Position numbers and translations under genes: made by a program | Notes under the pieces: model-generated | The model's input: the letters and a program-made list of their open reading frames with translations, nothing else | What the model was told of the DNA's origin: nothing | Database searches by the model: none | Shown: positions 11,155 through 20,607 of the stretch, in pieces | Numbering within the stretch: position 1 is the stretch's first letter | Layout of the letters: each line of letters starts with the position of its first letter | DNA from: Gammaproteobacteria bacterium | GTDB lineage: Bacteria > Pseudomonadota > Gammaproteobacteria > UBA4575 | NCBI GenBank assembly: GCA_013001685.1 | Contig: JABDMD010000044.1 | Span: forward strand, 1 to 39,701 | Length of the DNA: 39,701 bases | Reading direction: 5' to 3'

Positions 11155-11639
11155 TGTCTAATTCCGTTGCCCAAATAGTATTACGCAATCCGATCCATAT
11201 ATTGTCGTTTGGATTTGGTTCAGGACTATCACCAGTTGCACCTGGAACGATGGGTACATTGGTAGCTATCCCAATATTTTTGGTGTTAGTTACATTCTCT
11301 CCCGTTATATATTTGCTCTTTGTAATGATTTTGTTTTTTATTGGATGCTGGGCTTGTGGACAAACAGCTGAAGCTTTAAATGTTCACGATCATCCAGGCA
11401 TCGTTATTGATGAAATAGTAGGCTATCTGATCACAATGGTTTTGGTTCCAGTTACTTGGTATTGGGTTATTTTGGGCTTTTTACTGTTCAGATTATTTGA
11501 TATCTGGAAACCTTGGCCCATCTCAATTGTAGATAAACAGCTCAAAGGAGGACTAGGAATAATGCTAGATGATGGCCTAGCGGCCTTGTATAGCCTGTTA
11601 TCCCTACATATCGTAATTTGGTCGGTGAAATTCCTCTAA
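11151..11639 (+). CDS. pgpA: phosphatidylglycerophosphatase A
   Basis: Overlaps thiL stop (ATGATG); GFGSGLSPVAPGTMGTL, IVIDEIVGYL, RLFDIWKPWPI. Confidence 0.95.
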   Translation: MMSNSVAQIVLRNPIHILSFGFGSGLSPVAPGTMGTLVAIPIFLVLVTFSPVIYLLFVMILFFIGCWACGQTAEALNVHDHPGIVIDEIVGYLITMVLVPVTWYWVILGFLLFRLFDIWKPWPISIVDKQLKGGLGIMLDDGLAALYSLLSLHIVIWSVKFL

Positions 11640-11844
11640 TTCATGACCTAGCTGACAGGGCAAGGTAAACTCTACAGGTTGAGGGATATACTACTATATT
11701 TCAGTTAGATATGGCCGTTTTCCATAAGCAAAATTAGGGATAAATTTGGAGCTAAAACGAGCAAGAAATCAGCCTGTATTGGTCTTTAAATTCACAATAA
11801 TTAATTTAAACAAAAAAATATAACAACTAAAGCTACTTGGAAAT

Positions 11845-14226
11845 ATGGGTGTACTAGGTGCAATTCGCGTAGATGGGACGATCGATCAAATCATCACGCA
11901 AGGTTCAGGGTCTGACTATCAGAAGAATCTAGCTAAATTACAAAAAATCGCAAATAAAGCCGTACCTAAGCTTGCAGATCGATTGGATGGAACCAATCAA
12001 GAACAAGCTATAAGTATCATTAAGATCTTATCTGATCTCGCAACAGTTAAAAACGCAGAGTATTTCAAGCCATTATTTTCTCATCAGAGCAATCAAGTGC
12101 GTGATGGTGTTGTTGCAGCATTATCAAAATCATCTGACATAGATCCAAACCGATTTATTGATTTATTTGAAAAACAAAATGCATCTAAACAAATGATAAT
12201 TAGCTTGCTAACTGCACAAAAACAAAAAGTTAACGGAACTAAATTATTGCGTTATGCCTATAAATTAGAACATAACGATCAAGCAGCATTATTTAAATTA
12301 TTAGAAACTATCGCTGGTGACACGATAGTGCCAGAACTTGTGAATAGGGTAGATACCAAAGATCCGATAATCCGCACTTACATTACTAAAGTGTTAGCGA
12401 AATTTGATACTCCTAGCGTAAATGAATCATTAAGTAAACTTTTAACAGATGAAAATAAAGCAGTACGCTTAGCTGCACTCGATGGTTTATCACGTTCAAA
12501 CAAAATTGATGATATTGAGCAACTTTGCAAGCTTATCAGTGACCCTGATTACAAAGTACAAAACAAAGCCATTGAGGTAATCGTCAAAATTAAACACCAC
12601 AAAACTGTCTTGTATTTAATTCCACATCTAAAAGACGAATCTGAATATGTTCGCAGAGCAGCTGTTGAAGTTTTAAATGAAATTGCCAGCAAAGAATCAG
12701 TAAAAGATTTACTCAATGCAATCAAAGATGAAGATTGGTGGGTGCGCAGTCGTGCTGCTGATGCGCTTGGGAAAATAGGCGGTAAACGTGTAGTGCAAGC
12801 AGTGATTCAGCTGATTAAAGATGATGATGAATTTATTCGTCGTTCAGCCATTGAAATTATTAATGCAACCAAAGATGACAGCACCTTTGAAGCTCTAATT
12901 CAATCATTAGATGATTCAGATTGGTGGGTTAGAGAAAGAGCTATTGATGGTCTTGCAGATCTTGGTAATAAGAAATGCGTGCCTATATTAATCAATTTAC
13001 TAAGTAAAAATAGTGATAATGAGGCAATGGTAGTTGTTTTACTAAAAGCGTTTGCAACTTTAAAAGCAGATGAGGCAACAAGCATCACTGTTAAGCAGCT
13101 TAAATCAAAATCTGAAAATGTTATAAAAGAAGCCATAAAGACTTTAATGGTAATTACAGACGAAAATGATGTCGAGGCAGTAGTAAAAGCAATCGATAAG
13201 GTTATTGCAAATCAATCTGAAGAAATTCAAGAGCTAGGTCAAGAAGCTATTAATAGGATTGTTGAGCAAGAGCCTGCTGGTTCTTCTATACAAGTTTTCA
13301 AAGACGCAGATGTAGACATTAGTAAAGACACGATTACGATGTCTGGCAAGATCACACGAGGTGACACTGTAACTGAGTCAAAAATCATCAATCCAGATGA
13401 CATGCAGCCTGATGACATGTTGGCAGATCGCTATCGCTACATAAAGAAAATTGGTAAAGGCGCATTTGGTTCAGTATTTCTAGTTGAAGATACAATTATC
13501 AGTGAAGAAATTATCCTTAAATTCTTAAATGCACAGTTCGTGACAGATGAAAGCATTATAAAACGATTCATATATGAGCTACGTTTTGCGCGTAAGATTA
13601 CTCACCCCAATGTGATTCGTATTTATGACATGTTGTCATTTGGCAAAGCACATGCCATCTCAATGGAATATTTTAGAAGCCATACCTTGAGTGCAGAAGT
13701 AAAAGATAAAAAGCCAATGGATATTGAGCGTGCTATGAGATTTACTTTTGATGTGTGCAGCGGTATGGAAAGCGCTCACGCTGCAAATGTAGTGCATCGT
13801 GACTTAAAGCCTAACAATATATTAATCAACGAAGAAAACATTTTAAAGATTGTTGACTTCGGTGTGGCAGCAGCTACTCAATCTACAGATACCAAGCTTA
13901 CTAAAACAGGGTTGCTGGTAGGAACACCTACTTATATGGCGCCCGAACAAGTATTAGGTAAAGAAGTTGATGAACGCACAGATATATATAGTTTAGGTAC
14001 GATTATGTATGAAATGCTTACAGGAAGACCGCCGTATTCAGGTAAAGATAGTATGTCGATTATGTATCAACACGTGCAAGGTAAGGCACCCAAGGTCTGC
14101 GAGAAAAATGAATTAGTGAGCCAAGAACTTAGTGATGTGGTATCAAAATCGATGAGTGTTAAGGCCGAGCATCGATACCAAAGCATGACAGAACTTAAAG
14201 ACGCAATTCAACATTTAATGGTCTAA
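11845..14226 (+). CDS. HEAT-repeat protein with C-terminal Hanks-type Ser/Thr protein kinase domain
   Basis: N-terminal ~480 aa of HEAT/PBS-lyase-like repeats (e.g. VRRAAVEVLNEI, WWVRSRAADALGKIG, WWVRERAIDGLADLG); kinase: IGKGAFGSVFLVED, HRDLKPNNILI, DFGVAA, GTPTYMAPEQ. Confidence 0.92.
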   Translation: MGVLGAIRVDGTIDQIITQGSGSDYQKNLAKLQKIANKAVPKLADRLDGTNQEQAISIIKILSDLATVKNAEYFKPLFSHQSNQVRDGVVAALSKSSDIDPNRFIDLFEKQNASKQMIISLLTAQKQKVNGTKLLRYAYKLEHNDQAALFKLLETIAGDTIVPELVNRVDTKDPIIRTYITKVLAKFDTPSVNESLSKLLTDENKAVRLAALDGLSRSNKIDDIEQLCKLISDPDYKVQNKAIEVIVKIKHHKTVLYLIPHLKDESEYVRRAAVEVLNEIASKESVKDLLNAIKDEDWWVRSRAADALGKIGGKRVVQAVIQLIKDDDEFIRRSAIEIINATKDDSTFEALIQSLDDSDWWVRERAIDGLADLGNKKCVPILINLLSKNSDNEAMVVVLLKAFATLKADEATSITVKQLKSKSENVIKEAIKTLMVITDENDVEAVVKAIDKVIANQSEEIQELGQEAINRIVEQEPAGSSIQVFKDADVDISKDTITMSGKITRGDTVTESKIINPDDMQPDDMLADRYRYIKKIGKGAFGSVFLVEDTIISEEIILKFLNAQFVTDESIIKRFIYELRFARKITHPNVIRIYDMLSFGKAHAISMEYFRSHTLSAEVKDKKPMDIERAMRFTFDVCSGMESAHAANVVHRDLKPNNILINEENILKIVDFGVAAATQSTDTKLTKTGLLVGTPTYMAPEQVLGKEVDERTDIYSLGTIMYEMLTGRPPYSGKDSMSIMYQHVQGKAPKVCEKNELVSQELSDVVSKSMSVKAEHRYQSMTELKDAIQHLMV

Positions 14227-14251
14227 ATAAAGACAATATAGTAATCCTGTA

Positions 14252-15337
14252 ATGGCGAGAATAGATGCATTTTTAAAACTAGGCCGTGAACAAAGTTGTT
14301 CAGATATTCATATGGCGGTCGGTGTACCTCCAATGTTTAGAATGCATGGTGATTTGGTACCAATTAAATTTAGAGATTTAGGCGATACTGAATTAGAAGG
14401 CTATATGAGTGAGATATTGACAAAATCTCAAAAAGAGAAATTTCGTCAAGGTCATGATTTAGACTTTTCATATATGTCTGAAGGTATTGGCAGGTTCCGT
14501 GTCAACTTATTTAGAAAATCTTCTGGTATAGGTGCAGTCTTTAGACATATTCCAACTGAAATACCTGCTTTCGAAACATTAAAGCTACCCCCGGTAATTA
14601 AAACATTTGCTGAATTTAAGCAGGGCATGGTGCTGGTAACTGGCTCAACAGGTACGGGTAAATCAACCACACTTGCATCGCTAATTCACCATATAAACAA
14701 AACTCGCAAAGAAAATATTATTACACTTGAAGACCCTATTGAATTTATTCACCCAAGTATGAACTCGCAAGTTATTCAGCGAGAAGTAGGCACCCATTTA
14801 AGAAGTTTCGGTGATGGTTTACGCGCTTCATTACGTCAAGATCCTGACATTATACTAGTAGGTGAGATGCGTGACGCAGAAACCATTAGTATGGCAATGC
14901 TTGCTGCTGAAACAGGGCATTTAGTATTTGGTACTTTACACACTACATCCGCAACTAAATCAATTGATCGAATTATTGATGCACTTCCAGCAGAACAACA
15001 AGGGCAAGGTAAAATATTTTTGTCACAAAACTTGCATGCAGTAGTGACTCAAGAGCTCATTAAAACAGTAGATGGAAGAGGGCGTAAAGCCATTGTAGAA
15101 ATCATGATAATGAATAATGCAATATCAAACTTAATTATGTCTGATAAAAACTTCCAAATACCTAATCAAATACAAACAGGTAGTTCAATAGGAATGCAAT
15201 TGAAAGATCAAGCATTGTTAACTGCTGTACAAAATAAAGAAGTAGATCCAGATGATGCTTATTTACATGCTAATGATAAAAAGTCATTTCAACAATATGT
15301 TACTGACCCTGAAATACTACCTACTGCAAATAAATAA
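14252..15337 (+). CDS. PilT/PilU-family type IV pilus retraction ATPase (first paralogue)
   Basis: Walker A GSTGTGKSTT, EDPIEFIH, ASP/HIS boxes GEMRDAETISMAMLAAETGHLVFGTLHTTSA. Confidence 0.92.
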   Translation: MARIDAFLKLGREQSCSDIHMAVGVPPMFRMHGDLVPIKFRDLGDTELEGYMSEILTKSQKEKFRQGHDLDFSYMSEGIGRFRVNLFRKSSGIGAVFRHIPTEIPAFETLKLPPVIKTFAEFKQGMVLVTGSTGTGKSTTLASLIHHINKTRKENIITLEDPIEFIHPSMNSQVIQREVGTHLRSFGDGLRASLRQDPDIILVGEMRDAETISMAMLAAETGHLVFGTLHTTSATKSIDRIIDALPAEQQGQGKIFLSQNLHAVVTQELIKTVDGRGRKAIVEIMIMNNAISNLIMSDKNFQIPNQIQTGSSIGMQLKDQALLTAVQNKEVDPDDAYLHANDKKSFQQYVTDPEILPTANK

Positions 15338-15345
15338 TAAACGTT

Positions 15346-16419
15346 ATGGTTGATATCGACACACTGTTAGAAATGCTGGTTGCACGTGGAGGCTCGGATT
15401 TGCATCTTGTTTCTGGTGATCCAACAAGAATGCGTGTGTTTGGTGATTTAGAAGCAATATCTGAAGATCTTCTTAGCGCAAAAGAATTGCTTGACCCTCT
15501 AATGAATATTATGTCAGTTCGTTCTCGCACAATTTTTGAGAAAGAGGACAACGTAGACTTTGCTCATAGCATCGAAGGTACAGGACGTTTTCGTGTTAAT
15601 GCATTTAGGCATCTCAATGGAGTTGGGGGTGTTTTTCGCTCTATACCTGCTGAAACTGCGTCTCTAGAAGATTTATCTATGCCTGAAATATTGACCAACA
15701 TTAGCAAACAAAAAGCCGGCATGATTCTGGTTACAGGTAAAACAGGCTCAGGAAAATCTACTACTCTTGCTGCAATTGTTAATGAGATTAATACCACTCT
15801 TAAAGGCCATATTCTGACCATTGAAGACCCGGTTGAATTTATTCATGAACAAAAAAACTGTTTATTAAGTCAACGTGAGGTTGGCGAACATGCCAAGTCT
15901 TTTGCAAGTGCACTGCATTCAGCATTGCGTGAAGATCCAGACGTGATTCTTGTCGGCGAGATGCGCGACTTAGAAACCATGAGTCTTGCTGTGACTGCAG
16001 CTGAAACAGGTATATTAGTATTAGGAACATTACATACTAATAGTGCCTCTTCAACTGTCGATCGCATCATCAATGCATTCCCGACTAACAAACAAGATCA
16101 CATTCGTACCATGTTATCTACTTCATTACGATCAGTAATTTCTCAACAATTAATTAAAACTAAAGATGGGAATGGTCGTGCCGCTGCAGTTGAAATTATG
16201 GTTAATACACCAGCCGTTGCAAATATTATTCGTGAAGGCAATACTGATCAAATCGACAACTCTATTCAAGGCGGTCGCAGTTTTGGCATGCAGAGCATGG
16301 ATACTGCAATCAAAAAGCTATTGACTGACGAAAAAATCACTCCAGAAGCAGCTTTTGAAGCAGCTAATGATAAAAGTCAGTTTATGCAATTTCTTAAAAA
16401 AACTGACGAAGCTACCTAA
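15346..16419 (+). CDS. PilT/PilU-family type IV pilus retraction ATPase (second paralogue)
   Basis: Walker A GKTGSGKSTT, EDPVEFIH, GEMRDLETMSLAVTAAETGILVLGTLHTNSA, AxxNIIRE-like motif. Confidence 0.92.
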   Translation: MVDIDTLLEMLVARGGSDLHLVSGDPTRMRVFGDLEAISEDLLSAKELLDPLMNIMSVRSRTIFEKEDNVDFAHSIEGTGRFRVNAFRHLNGVGGVFRSIPAETASLEDLSMPEILTNISKQKAGMILVTGKTGSGKSTTLAAIVNEINTTLKGHILTIEDPVEFIHEQKNCLLSQREVGEHAKSFASALHSALREDPDVILVGEMRDLETMSLAVTAAETGILVLGTLHTNSASSTVDRIINAFPTNKQDHIRTMLSTSLRSVISQQLIKTKDGNGRAAAVEIMVNTPAVANIIREGNTDQIDNSIQGGRSFGMQSMDTAIKKLLTDEKITPEAAFEAANDKSQFMQFLKKTDEAT

Positions 16420-16424
16420 TTATT

Positions 16425-17081
16425 ATGTACAAATGGGCAAGTATTTTGGTTGGTATATTACTTTGCTCAACAATGGTTCATGCAACTGATCAAGAAATCT
16501 CACATATTGAAGTGATGGCTTTATTTAAAAATAAAGCCATGGTGAGTATTAATGATAAACAGCATCTGTTAAAAGTAGGTGAGCCAGCAACGATAGGCGT
16601 AAAATTAATTGAAGCCAGTAGTAAATATGCTGTATTAGAAGTTAATGGAGAGCGATCAAAATATAATCTAGGTAATCGCGTACGTGCAAGTTACTCGAAA
16701 TCTGAAAAAAAGAAAGTGCAGATTTATCGTAATGGTAACAATATGTTTAGGACGGTTGGCTCTATAAATGGCTATCCTGTTGATTTTCTTGTAGATACTG
16801 GTGCAAGTTCAGTGGCACTAAATTCTGCATTAGCCAAACGGCTTGGGCTACAATATAAACTTAAAGGAGAGGAGACCGTTGTATCTACTGCATCAGGTAA
16901 GGCATTGGCGTATTCTATTTCTTTGGATCAAGTGAAGGTTGGCGAGATCATGTTAAGAAATATAGATGCCGTTATAATTGAAGGAAACGACCCATCCACG
17001 CCGCTATTAGGCATGTCCTATCTTGGGCGCCTTAAACTAAATAATGAAAATCAGTATTTAGAGTTAGAAGAAAAATATTAA
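16425..17081 (+). CDS. exported retropepsin-like aspartic protease with N-terminal small beta (PilP/GspC-like) domain
   Basis: Signal peptide (MYKWASILVGILLCSTMVHA); VDFLVDTGASSVALNS active-site motif and LLGMSYLGRLKL C-terminal motif of the TIGR02281-type family; N-terminal segment VMALFKNKAMVSINDKQHLLKVGE…VKLIEASSKYAVLEVNGERSKYNLG. Confidence 0.85.
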   Translation: MYKWASILVGILLCSTMVHATDQEISHIEVMALFKNKAMVSINDKQHLLKVGEPATIGVKLIEASSKYAVLEVNGERSKYNLGNRVRASYSKSEKKKVQIYRNGNNMFRTVGSINGYPVDFLVDTGASSVALNSALAKRLGLQYKLKGEETVVSTASGKALAYSISLDQVKVGEIMLRNIDAVIIEGNDPSTPLLGMSYLGRLKLNNENQYLELEEKY

Positions 17082-17090
17082 AATTAGAAT

Positions 17091-17984
17091 ATGGCTAAAG
17101 ATAGTAAAGACGTCACGGTAATGTTTGTTGATATAGCGGGTAGCACCCGTTTATACCAAGAATATGGCGATACCTTAGCGCAAGATAGTATTGCTCGCTG
17201 TTTGATACGCATGTCGGAAATCATTAAACGGCATAAAGGCACTGTAGTGAAATTCATAGGAGATGAAATTCTATGCTATATGACCGATCCAGAACTAGCT
17301 TTCCAAGCCGCTTTTAAGCTTCAGGAAACTGCTAAAGAAACTGTTGACCCAAATGGTGTGCGATTAGCTTTGCGCATTGGGATGCATTACGGCTCTGCAA
17401 TTGTTGAAGCTACTGATATGTTTGGTGATTCGGTAAATGTCACCGCTGCTATGCGAGATATCGCGAAAGGCGGGCAAATAATCGCTACTGATGCCATCGT
17501 CAAACATATACCACCAGAAATTGCACATTTCACTCGTCGTTATGACACCTCGCGTATAAAAGGTCGTCAAGAACAAACTATTATTTATGAAGTGATGTGG
17601 GAAGGCGAAGCTTCAACCCAGATTCTTTCTGGTACGACTTCATTAGAAAATATGAAGGCGTCAAAACTACAACTTTCTTTTCAAGACAGTGAAATAGCAC
17701 TACTTGCAAACATGCCTGCATTAACGATTGGTCGTGATTTGAACTGTGGCATCGTTGTTGAAGGTAATCTGGTTTCTAGGCAACATGCAATTATTGAATA
17801 TCGACGAGGTAAATTTTTAATTAGAGATCAAAGTACTAATGGTACTTATGTTCTTACCGAAGATGGTCGCAGTATATACCTTCGTAGAGAAGAATTTCCG
17901 TTATGGGGAGAAGGTAAAATAAGTTTAGGTAAAACCATTCTTGATGATAACGACCCTGATCTTATTCATTTCAATTCGCTTTAA
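17091..17984 (+). CDS. class III adenylate/guanylate cyclase domain fused to a C-terminal FHA domain
   Basis: VTVMFVDIAGSTRLYQEYGD and VVKFIGDEILCYM cyclase motifs; FHA motif TIGRDLNCGIVVEGNLVSRQHAIIEYRRGKFLIRDQSTNGTYV. Confidence 0.93.
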   Translation: MAKDSKDVTVMFVDIAGSTRLYQEYGDTLAQDSIARCLIRMSEIIKRHKGTVVKFIGDEILCYMTDPELAFQAAFKLQETAKETVDPNGVRLALRIGMHYGSAIVEATDMFGDSVNVTAAMRDIAKGGQIIATDAIVKHIPPEIAHFTRRYDTSRIKGRQEQTIIYEVMWEGEASTQILSGTTSLENMKASKLQLSFQDSEIALLANMPALTIGRDLNCGIVVEGNLVSRQHAIIEYRRGKFLIRDQSTNGTYVLTEDGRSIYLRREEFPLWGEGKISLGKTILDDNDPDLIHFNSL

Positions 17985-18080
17985 ACACATATAGCCCCTA
18001 TAAAATAAACTTAGAGTCCAAAATAGGGCTTTAAAGCTAACAATCTTGAGCATTAAATAAATTTCTTTACATTCGTAATT

Positions 18081-19487
18081 ATGAAAGTACGTACAAGATT
18101 CGCACCTAGTCCTACTGGTTATTTGCACATTGGTGGAGCACGTACAGCACTCTTCAATTGGTTATATGCACGTAAGCATAAAGGTGAATATGTGCTGCGT
18201 ATTGAAGATACTGACAAAGAACGATCAAAAAATGAATTTACAAATGATATCTTGACCAGTTTATCTTGGTTGGGTATCGATTCAGATATTGAACCTGTCT
18301 ATCAATCTAAGCGTTCTGATATATACCAAGAAGCCATAGAAAAACTACTCGATGGAGGTAATGCATACCATTGTTATTGTTCTAAAGAAAGATTAGATGC
18401 ATTACGTGAACAACAAATTAAAAATAAACAAAAGCCTCGTTATGATCGAACTTGTCGTGATTTAGTACAAAACTCTAGTTCAACTGAGCCATCTGTTATT
18501 CGTCTCAAAAATCCTATTGAAGGAAGTGTAAAGGTAAATGATGAGATAAGAGGGAAAGTTAGTGTTCAAAATGACGAGCTAGATGACTTAATATTAGCGC
18601 GTACTGATGGATCGCCTACATATCATTTAACAGTCGTAGTAGATGATATGGCAATGGACATTACACATGTCATTCGTGGAGATGATCATTTAAATAACAC
18701 TTTTCGACAACATAATATTTTCCTAGCATTAGGTAAAGAACCACCCATATATGCACATATTCCTTTAATACATGGTATCGATGGTAAGCGGTTATCTAAA
18801 AGACATGGAGCCGTGTCTGTAAATCAATACCGTCAAGAAGGCTTCTTGCCTGAAGGCTTGTTAAACTACCTGGTACGGTTAGGTTGGTCTCATGGAGACC
18901 AAGAGATATTCAATAGCCAGGAAATGATAGAAAGCTTTGACTTGGAATCGGTACAACAATCTCCTGCTACATTTGATGTTGATAAGCTTCTGTGGGTTAA
19001 CCAACAACATATGAAAAACACATCCGGTACAGATCTCAGTGATACTTTAAATTACTTTTATACAAGTCATAACTATAAGTTTGATGAGCAACCTGATTTA
19101 TGTAGCGTATATGATGCAATGAAAGACAGGTGTAAGACTTTACAAGAGCTATGTGATGCTAGTAAGTTTCTGTATGAAAATATTGAAGAATATGAAACTA
19201 AAGCAGCGAAGAAAATTTTTACCAAAGATAAAATTTCAGTATTAAATTCACTGAAAACTCGATTATCAAGTATTAATAATTGGACAGCTGAAAATATCCA
19301 TAAAGAAATAAAGTCTACTGCAGACGAGATGAACTTAAAATTAGGAAATGTAGCACCGGCATTGAGGTTAGCCGTTACAGGGGGCGCAAATTCACCCTCA
19401 ATTGATTCAACTTTAGAACTATTAGGAAGTGATAAAACTCTGCAGCGTATAGATCAAGCAATTGAATATATTACTAGTACAGTATAG
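18081..19487 (+). CDS. gltX: glutamyl-tRNA synthetase
   Basis: RFAPSPTGYLHIGGARTALFNWL, KRLSKRHGA (KMSKS-like). Confidence 0.98.
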   Translation: MKVRTRFAPSPTGYLHIGGARTALFNWLYARKHKGEYVLRIEDTDKERSKNEFTNDILTSLSWLGIDSDIEPVYQSKRSDIYQEAIEKLLDGGNAYHCYCSKERLDALREQQIKNKQKPRYDRTCRDLVQNSSSTEPSVIRLKNPIEGSVKVNDEIRGKVSVQNDELDDLILARTDGSPTYHLTVVVDDMAMDITHVIRGDDHLNNTFRQHNIFLALGKEPPIYAHIPLIHGIDGKRLSKRHGAVSVNQYRQEGFLPEGLLNYLVRLGWSHGDQEIFNSQEMIESFDLESVQQSPATFDVDKLLWVNQQHMKNTSGTDLSDTLNYFYTSHNYKFDEQPDLCSVYDAMKDRCKTLQELCDASKFLYENIEEYETKAAKKIFTKDKISVLNSLKTRLSSINNWTAENIHKEIKSTADEMNLKLGNVAPALRLAVTGGANSPSIDSTLELLGSDKTLQRIDQAIEYITSTV

Positions 19488-19517
19488 ATTGCCATTAATG
19501 TTTTAAATTTAGTAATT

Positions 19518-19593
19518 GGGGCTATAGCTCAGCTGGGAGAGCGCTTGCGTGGCACGCAAGAGGTCGGCGGTTCGATCCCGCCTAGCTCCACCA
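19518..19593 (+). tRNA. tRNA-Ala(GGC)
   Basis: 76 nt cloverleaf: GGGGCTA acceptor pairing with TAGCTCC, D-arm AGCTCAGCTGGGAGAGC, anticodon stem-loop CTTGC-GTGGCAC-GCAAG, T-arm GGCGGTTCGATCCCGCC, encoded CCA. Confidence 0.97.
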
Positions 19594-19617
19594 ATAACAT
19601 GTACTCTGATTAACATT

Positions 19618-19851
19618 ATGGCAGTAAACCCTATTATTAACGACCGCCGTAATAAGCCTGAAAGAAGGAATAGTACGGATGTCTGCCAATTTCCTGTGAT
19701 CACCACTCAAGGTTCATGCATTCGTAAGGATCGCCGCAGTACACCTGAACGTAGAATTTCTAAAATTATTGTTAAGGAATGGCGTATTAAAGATTCAATA
19801 TTTGAAACTTTATTTTCTAATCAGGCATCAAATGAAAAAAATAGTAACTAA
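19618..19851 (+). CDS. small basic protein with two DRRxxPERR motifs, unknown function
   Basis: ATG at 19618 lies after the tRNA. MAVNPIINDRRNKPERRNSTDVCQFPVITTQGSCIRKDRRSTPERRISKIIVKEWRIK… The ORF-track start at 19549 lies inside the tRNA and is rejected. Confidence 0.5.
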   Translation: MAVNPIINDRRNKPERRNSTDVCQFPVITTQGSCIRKDRRSTPERRISKIIVKEWRIKDSIFETLFSNQASNEKNSN

Positions 19852-19859
19852 TGAATAAA

Positions 19860-20600
19860 TTAGATGCCTAGTTGTCCTTGATGAACTAGTTTTACACTAT
19901 CTTCAGTGATTTTCTTACCGATCATCTGCACAGTCTGTAAAACGTTATCTGGAGTGCGTGCATTCTTTGATAAGGTCAAATCTGCATTATAAGCGCCACC
20001 ATTAGCTACATAAATGATTCCATCCAAATCCAATTCACCATTTTGGTTATGTAGATTGATTTGAAATCCATCATCTTGCGGGGAAAATTCACTGCTAATA
20101 TCACCCAAATTTAAAGGTACGAAGCCTAAGATACTAGTATTAGACGTTTTTAAAATGCCGTCTGCATAATGTGGAATACCATTTTTGATATGTAAGTTAT
20201 CAAACTTTGCATCAAATTGACCATTTATAGTTAATCCATAACGCTCAAAGTAAGGGCCTAGAAGGGAAAGTTCACCATTGAGATCGATATCTTTTGTATG
20301 TACATCTGATCCTGAGTAAGTAGTTTTAAAATCACCTTTTATATTACTCGAGTCTATAGAAACGTCTGCTTGAACTTTCCCGATAAGCAGACTAAGAGGC
20401 TTAGCTGTCCATTTAGTGTTTTGTAAACCAATCTTGTCAATAATAACATTCTGTACGTTGCCATTTAATAAAGTACCGCTTAAACCTGCGGCAGAAATAT
20501 TACTAGGTAAGAACTTCTCAATTATAGAAGCAGGTGCAAAATAGGCGATAGCACCTACAAAAATTACCAAACCTAAAAAAAGTTTTATGATTATCTTCAT
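19860..20600 (-). CDS. gspN: type II secretion system protein N
   Basis: Last gene of the gsp cluster; N-terminal TM; ISAAGLSGTLLNGNVQNV… beta-rich GspN-like sequence. Confidence 0.8.
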   Translation of the reverse strand: MKIIIKLFLGLVIFVGAIAYFAPASIIEKFLPSNISAAGLSGTLLNGNVQNVIIDKIGLQNTKWTAKPLSLLIGKVQADVSIDSSNIKGDFKTTYSGSDVHTKDIDLNGELSLLGPYFERYGLTINGQFDAKFDNLHIKNGIPHYADGILKTSNTSILGFVPLNLGDISSEFSPQDDGFQINLHNQNGELDLDGIIYVANGGAYNADLTLSKNARTPDNVLQTVQMIGKKITEDSVKLVHQGQLGI

Positions 20601-20607
20601 ACCATAT

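Noticed and set aside
19549-19620. N-terminal extension of the small ORF starting at 19549 and minus ORF 19509-19706
   Set aside because: Overlaps tRNA-Ala; translation through a tRNA is not credible. ATG at 19618 is used instead.
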